A DNA stretch of 59,055 nt, taken from assembly GCA_900316285.1 (NCBI GenBank), contig ONCG01000021.1:1-59055 (forward strand), in the 5' to 3' direction. The stretch comes from an uncultured Prevotellaceae bacterium. GTDB lineage: Bacteria; Bacteroidota; Bacteroidia; Bacteroidales; Bacteroidaceae. Made by a program: the position numbers and the translations under genes. This document shows, one piece after another, positions 57,221 through 59,055 of this stretch (the first letter of the stretch is position 1; each line of letters starts with the position of its first letter). The notes under the pieces are model-generated. The model was not told the origin of the DNA. It searched no databases and saw nothing but the letters and a program-made list of their open reading frames with translations.

Positions 57221-57317
57221 CAATTCATCAACAATTAATCAATTAATTTTCACAAAAAGGGAAAAAAATACGACGGGAACAAAAGAGACAAAAGGAACAA
57301 AACGGGACAAAAGAGAC

Positions 57318-57510
57318 AAAAGCGATGCTCCCACTGCCAAAAGCAATGCTTCCCAGCACCCAAAAGCAATGCTTCCAGCACCCAACTGCATTGCTTTCAG
57401 CGCCCAAAAGCAATGCTCCCAGCGCCCAAAAGCAATGCTTTTAGCGGCTAAAAGCATTGCTCCCAGCAGCTAAAGGCAATGAGATAGCGATGCGAAAGCA
57501 TTGCTTTTGC
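57318..57510. repeat. Nine-copy 22-bp array with GCAATG/GCATTG core
   Basis: Cores lie at 57322, 57343, 57366, 57388, 57410, 57432, 57454, 57476 and 57498. Spacing is 22 bp apart from one 21 and one 23. A typical unit reads AAAAGCAATGCTCCCAGC. It is the same repeat family as 26005-26226, more than 31 kb away. Confidence 0.88.
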
Positions 57511-57602
57511 TTTCCGAGACCTATACTTTTGAGAGGAAGGATGCTGCCTCCCATGAGATAGAGCCTCATCCACTCTTTTTCCTATTTCAAAAAAAATATC
57601 CT

Positions 57603-57660
57603 CCTCATCCTCCTCCTCATTTCCGTTAGCGGCATCGCTAACGGTAGAGGAAGAGGAGGA
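57603..57660. repeat. Hairpin with purine/pyrimidine flanks
   Basis: A 9-bp stem CCGTTAGCG/CGCTAACGG with loop GCAT (57623-57644) is flanked by CTCCTCCTCAT and GAGGAAGAGGAGGA, which extend the pairing. Its role is unclear. Confidence 0.6.
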
Positions 57661-57689
57661 AGAATTTATTCTTCCGAATCTTCCAGGTT

Positions 57690-57811
57690 GTTATTGTTGT
57701 TGTTATTGCTATTGTTGTTGTTATTGTTGTTGTTATTGTTGTTGTTATTGTTGTTGTTATTGTTGTTGTTATTGTTGTTGTTATTGTTGTTGTTATTGTT
57801 GTTGTTATTGT
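57690..57811. repeat. 12-bp microsatellite (TTGTTGTTATTG)n
   Basis: About ten units of TTGTTGTTATTG run without indels; one early unit has TTGCTATTG. It is translatable in several frames but no start signal or gene neighbourhood supports a product. Confidence 0.85.
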
Positions 57812-58076
57812 TTTGCATCCCACGGCATGCCGTGGCATCATTTGCATGTTTTTTCTATCATTTTTAGGACGTTTTGTTGATTATTTTCACAAAACATTTC
57901 ACACTTCCATGCCGAATTACTTCTGCATCATCATTGTCTTAAAACAGCCCATTCGGTTCGTGGCATCATTGCCTTCTTATGATGCTAATCTTTCGTTAAC
58001 CAGGTTTGATCCATGACTTGTGCGTTCCGTCTGTGCTATAGAAGAGCAAGCATTAACTTTATTTATCCCCAAAGAC
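57812..58076. other. Gap without recognised features
   Basis: The stretch between the microsatellite and the promoter of the acetyltransferase pseudogene is AT-rich. Short frames exist on both strands, but none has a signal, promoter or family motif. I see nothing to annotate. Confidence 0.5.
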
Positions 58077-58099
58077 TTGTATGAGTCGAGTTTTTTATC

Positions 58100-58107
58100 T
58101 ACTTTTG
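58100..58107 (+). promoter_or_regulatory. -7 box of the acetyltransferase pseudogene
   Basis: TACTTTTG, 62 bp before ATG 58169. Only CTTG appears near the -33 position (58076-58079). Confidence 0.45.
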
Positions 58108-58168
58108 CAGAAATAAACAGACAGATAAAACGGTAATCGACATAAGTCGCTTGCCAAAGCAAGAATTT

Positions 58169-58769
58169 ATGGAGATAAAAAACAGACCCAATCCAAATGA
58201 GGCTTTCCCGAATCCGAAGATTCCAAGCCTTTGCTTCATCAAGAACGTGGTGAAGAACCCGCGTATCATCATCGGCGACTACACCTACAACGATGATGTG
58301 GATGGAGCTGACCAGTTCGAGAAGCATGTCACTCATTTCTACGACTTCATCGGCGACCGGCTGATGATTGGCAAGTTCTGCGCAATTGCCAAGGGTGTGG
58401 AGTTTGTGATGAATGGAGCGAACCATAGGATGGACGGCGTGACAACCTATCCGTTTTATGTCATTGGTGGCGACTGGGGAAGTGCCATTGCTCCAGTGAA
58501 AGACGAATTGCCTCTGAAGGGCGATACCGTTGTGGGCAATGATGTCTGGATTGGCCAGCATGTTACCATCATGCCAGGCGTTCACATAGGTGACGGAGCA
58601 ATTATCGGAGCCAACTCTGTTCCGAGTGGTCAGGATGCGTTTTGACGACGAATTCATCGCCTTTCTGCTGCAACTGAAATGGTGGGATTGGGACATTGAG
58701 AAGATAGAACGCAATTTCAAAGCCTTGTCAAGTGGTGATTTATCATTGATCAGAAAGGTTAAAGAATAG
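58169..58769 (+). pseudogene. Xenobiotic O-acetyltransferase (Vat/CatB type), internally deleted
   Basis: The N-terminal 158 codons (58169-58645) encode a left-handed beta-helix acetyltransferase of the Vat/CatB family, which inactivates streptogramin A or chloramphenicol. They include the characteristic HFYDFIGDRLMIGKFCAIA, MNGANHRMDGVTTYPF with the catalytic His, and GNDVWIGQHVTIMPGVHIGDGAIIGANSV. After NSV the frame breaks and stops at TGA 58643. The C-terminal part resumes in another frame: MRFDDEFIAFLLQLKWWDWD from 58635 to TAG 58769. The usual segment with VGGNPAK is missing, so about 55-60 bp were deleted near 58620-58633. The protein is probably inactive. A kinase fragment follows after 10 bp. 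Confidence 0.8.
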
Positions 58770-58779
58770 TTTTACATAT

Positions 58780-58872
58780 ATGGTTATACTGATAACAGGT
58801 GCTTCACATACGGGTAAGACGCTTCTTGCACAGCGGATGCTTGAAATGTACAAGTATCCATATCTGTCTATA
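58780..58872 (+). pseudogene. 5' stub of a P-loop kinase gene
   Basis: The 31 codons MVILITGASHTGKTLLAQRM then LEMYKYPYLSI contain a Walker A motif (GASHTGKT) and read like the start of a small nucleotide kinase. After SI the expected D-containing continuation is replaced by unrelated sequence (YILIRVSNPVV...). The open frame runs on to 59019 but overlaps the tet(Q) start and has no family character there. I place the break near 58872, the junction with DNA that belongs to tet(Q). Confidence 0.65.
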
Positions 58873-58910
58873 TACATATTAATACGAGTTAGTAATCCTG
58901 TAGTTCTCAC

Positions 58911-58961
58911 ATGCTACGAGGAGGTATTAAAAGGTGCGTTTCGACAATGCATCTATTGTAG
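58911..58961 (+). CDS. Possible 16-residue leader peptide of tet(Q)
   Basis: ATG 58911 opens [16 protein letters not shown], ending at TAG 58959-58961, 20 bp before the tet(Q) start. GAGGAGG overlaps its second to fourth codons, and ACAAT/ATTGT (58944-58959) can form a small stem. In CTnDOT, tet(Q) is known to be controlled by translational attenuation through its leader; whether this frame is the translated leader is inference. Confidence 0.35.
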
Positions 58962-58981
58962 TATATTATTGCTTAATCCAA

Positions 58982-59055
58982 ATGAATATTATAAATTTAG
59001 GAATTCTTGCTCACATTGATGCAGGAAAAACTTCCGTAACCGAGAATCTGCTGTT
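58982..59055 (+). CDS. tetQ: Tetracycline resistance ribosomal protection protein Tet(Q), 5' end
   Basis: The frame starts [20 protein letters not shown] then ENLL and runs off the window. This is the N-terminal GTPase P-loop ([12 protein letters not shown]) of the EF-G-like ribosomal protection proteins, and the exact start sequence is that of Tet(Q) as I remember it. These proteins remove tetracycline from the ribosome. In Bacteroidetes tet(Q) is carried mainly by CTnDOT-type conjugative transposons followed by rteA-rteB. Only 24 complete codons are visible, so integrity and context downstream cannot be judged. Confidence 0.9.

Noticed and set aside
57638-57847. Minus-strand frame encoding repeated ITTT units
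   Set aside because: It is only a translation of the 12-bp microsatellite, with no signal peptide or promoter.
57977-58720. 247-codon minus-strand frame opposite the acetyltransferase
   Set aside because: The plus strand carries the recognisable acetyltransferase motifs; the minus frame has none.
58780-59019. Complete 79-residue kinase gene
   Set aside because: Only the first 31 codons have kinase character, and the frame overlaps the tet(Q) start.

Overview
The window is chromosomal DNA from a Bacteroidales bacterium, most likely a Prevotella-type (Prevotellaceae) gut or rumen species. The evidence is the Bacteroidetes promoter grammar (TTTG, about 19-20 bp, then TAnnTTTG) ahead of many genes, the near absence of Shine-Dalgarno sequences, the Bacteroidetes version of the dcw cluster (long MraY and FtsW, FtsQ with a Pro/Ala/Gln tail, murF missing from the cluster), glycine-lipid acyltransferases of the GlsA/GlsB type, a GH30 xylanase-like enzyme with a Prevotella-style C-terminal tail, and the first codons of tet(Q) at the right edge. 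Assignments are by reading the sequence only; no database search was run.

Left part (1-13.6 kb): a tRNA-Pro(CGG), murF preceded by a DUF4919-like secreted protein, a DnaQ-type exonuclease, folP-cdaA (folate synthesis and c-di-AMP synthesis), pta-ackA (acetate and ATP formation), then a four-gene cassette (8195-12273) that looks like a collapsed FecI/FecR/FecA signalling system, then a KdgK-type sugar kinase. In the cassette an ECF-like sigma factor is fused through a membrane helix to an STN/DUF4974-like domain, followed by an STN plus carboxypeptidase-regulatory-domain protein without a receptor barrel, and by two small outer-membrane barrel proteins. The last barrel gene is split by a -1 frameshift at a textbook A_AAA_AAC slippery heptamer. 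This cassette is the best candidate for an undescribed system in the window.

Middle (13.6-36.3 kb): mostly minus-strand genes. They are a patatin/BamA-type outer-membrane phospholipase with a sulfatase, a ComEA-like helix-hairpin-helix protein, a C-terminal processing protease, a GxxExxY protein flanked by inverted repeat clusters, parE with a GNAT-like protein, an OmpA-family protein, a macroglobulin/plug-like secreted protein, an NSS-family transporter (plus a relic of a second NSS gene), VanZ, CYTH, prfB, an acyl-CoA ligase and an M20 deacylase.

Right part (36.3-59 kb): the complete dcw cluster on the minus strand (mraZ-rsmH-ftsL-ftsI-murE-mraY-murD-ftsW-murG-murC-ftsQ-ftsA-ftsZ) with an apparent MraZ operator ahead of mraZ, the glsA-glsB pair, a GH30 glycoside hydrolase, and a decayed resistance region: a xenobiotic acetyltransferase with an internal deletion, a P-loop kinase cut off after about 31 codons, and tet(Q) running off the end.

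The intergenic DNA is unusually structured. There are three arrays with an exact or near-exact 22-bp period, a run of alternating mini-hairpins with an 18-bp period, several classes of paired inverted repeats that recur at two or more loci, 8- and 9-bp tandem repeats inside the dcw cluster, and a 12-bp microsatellite.
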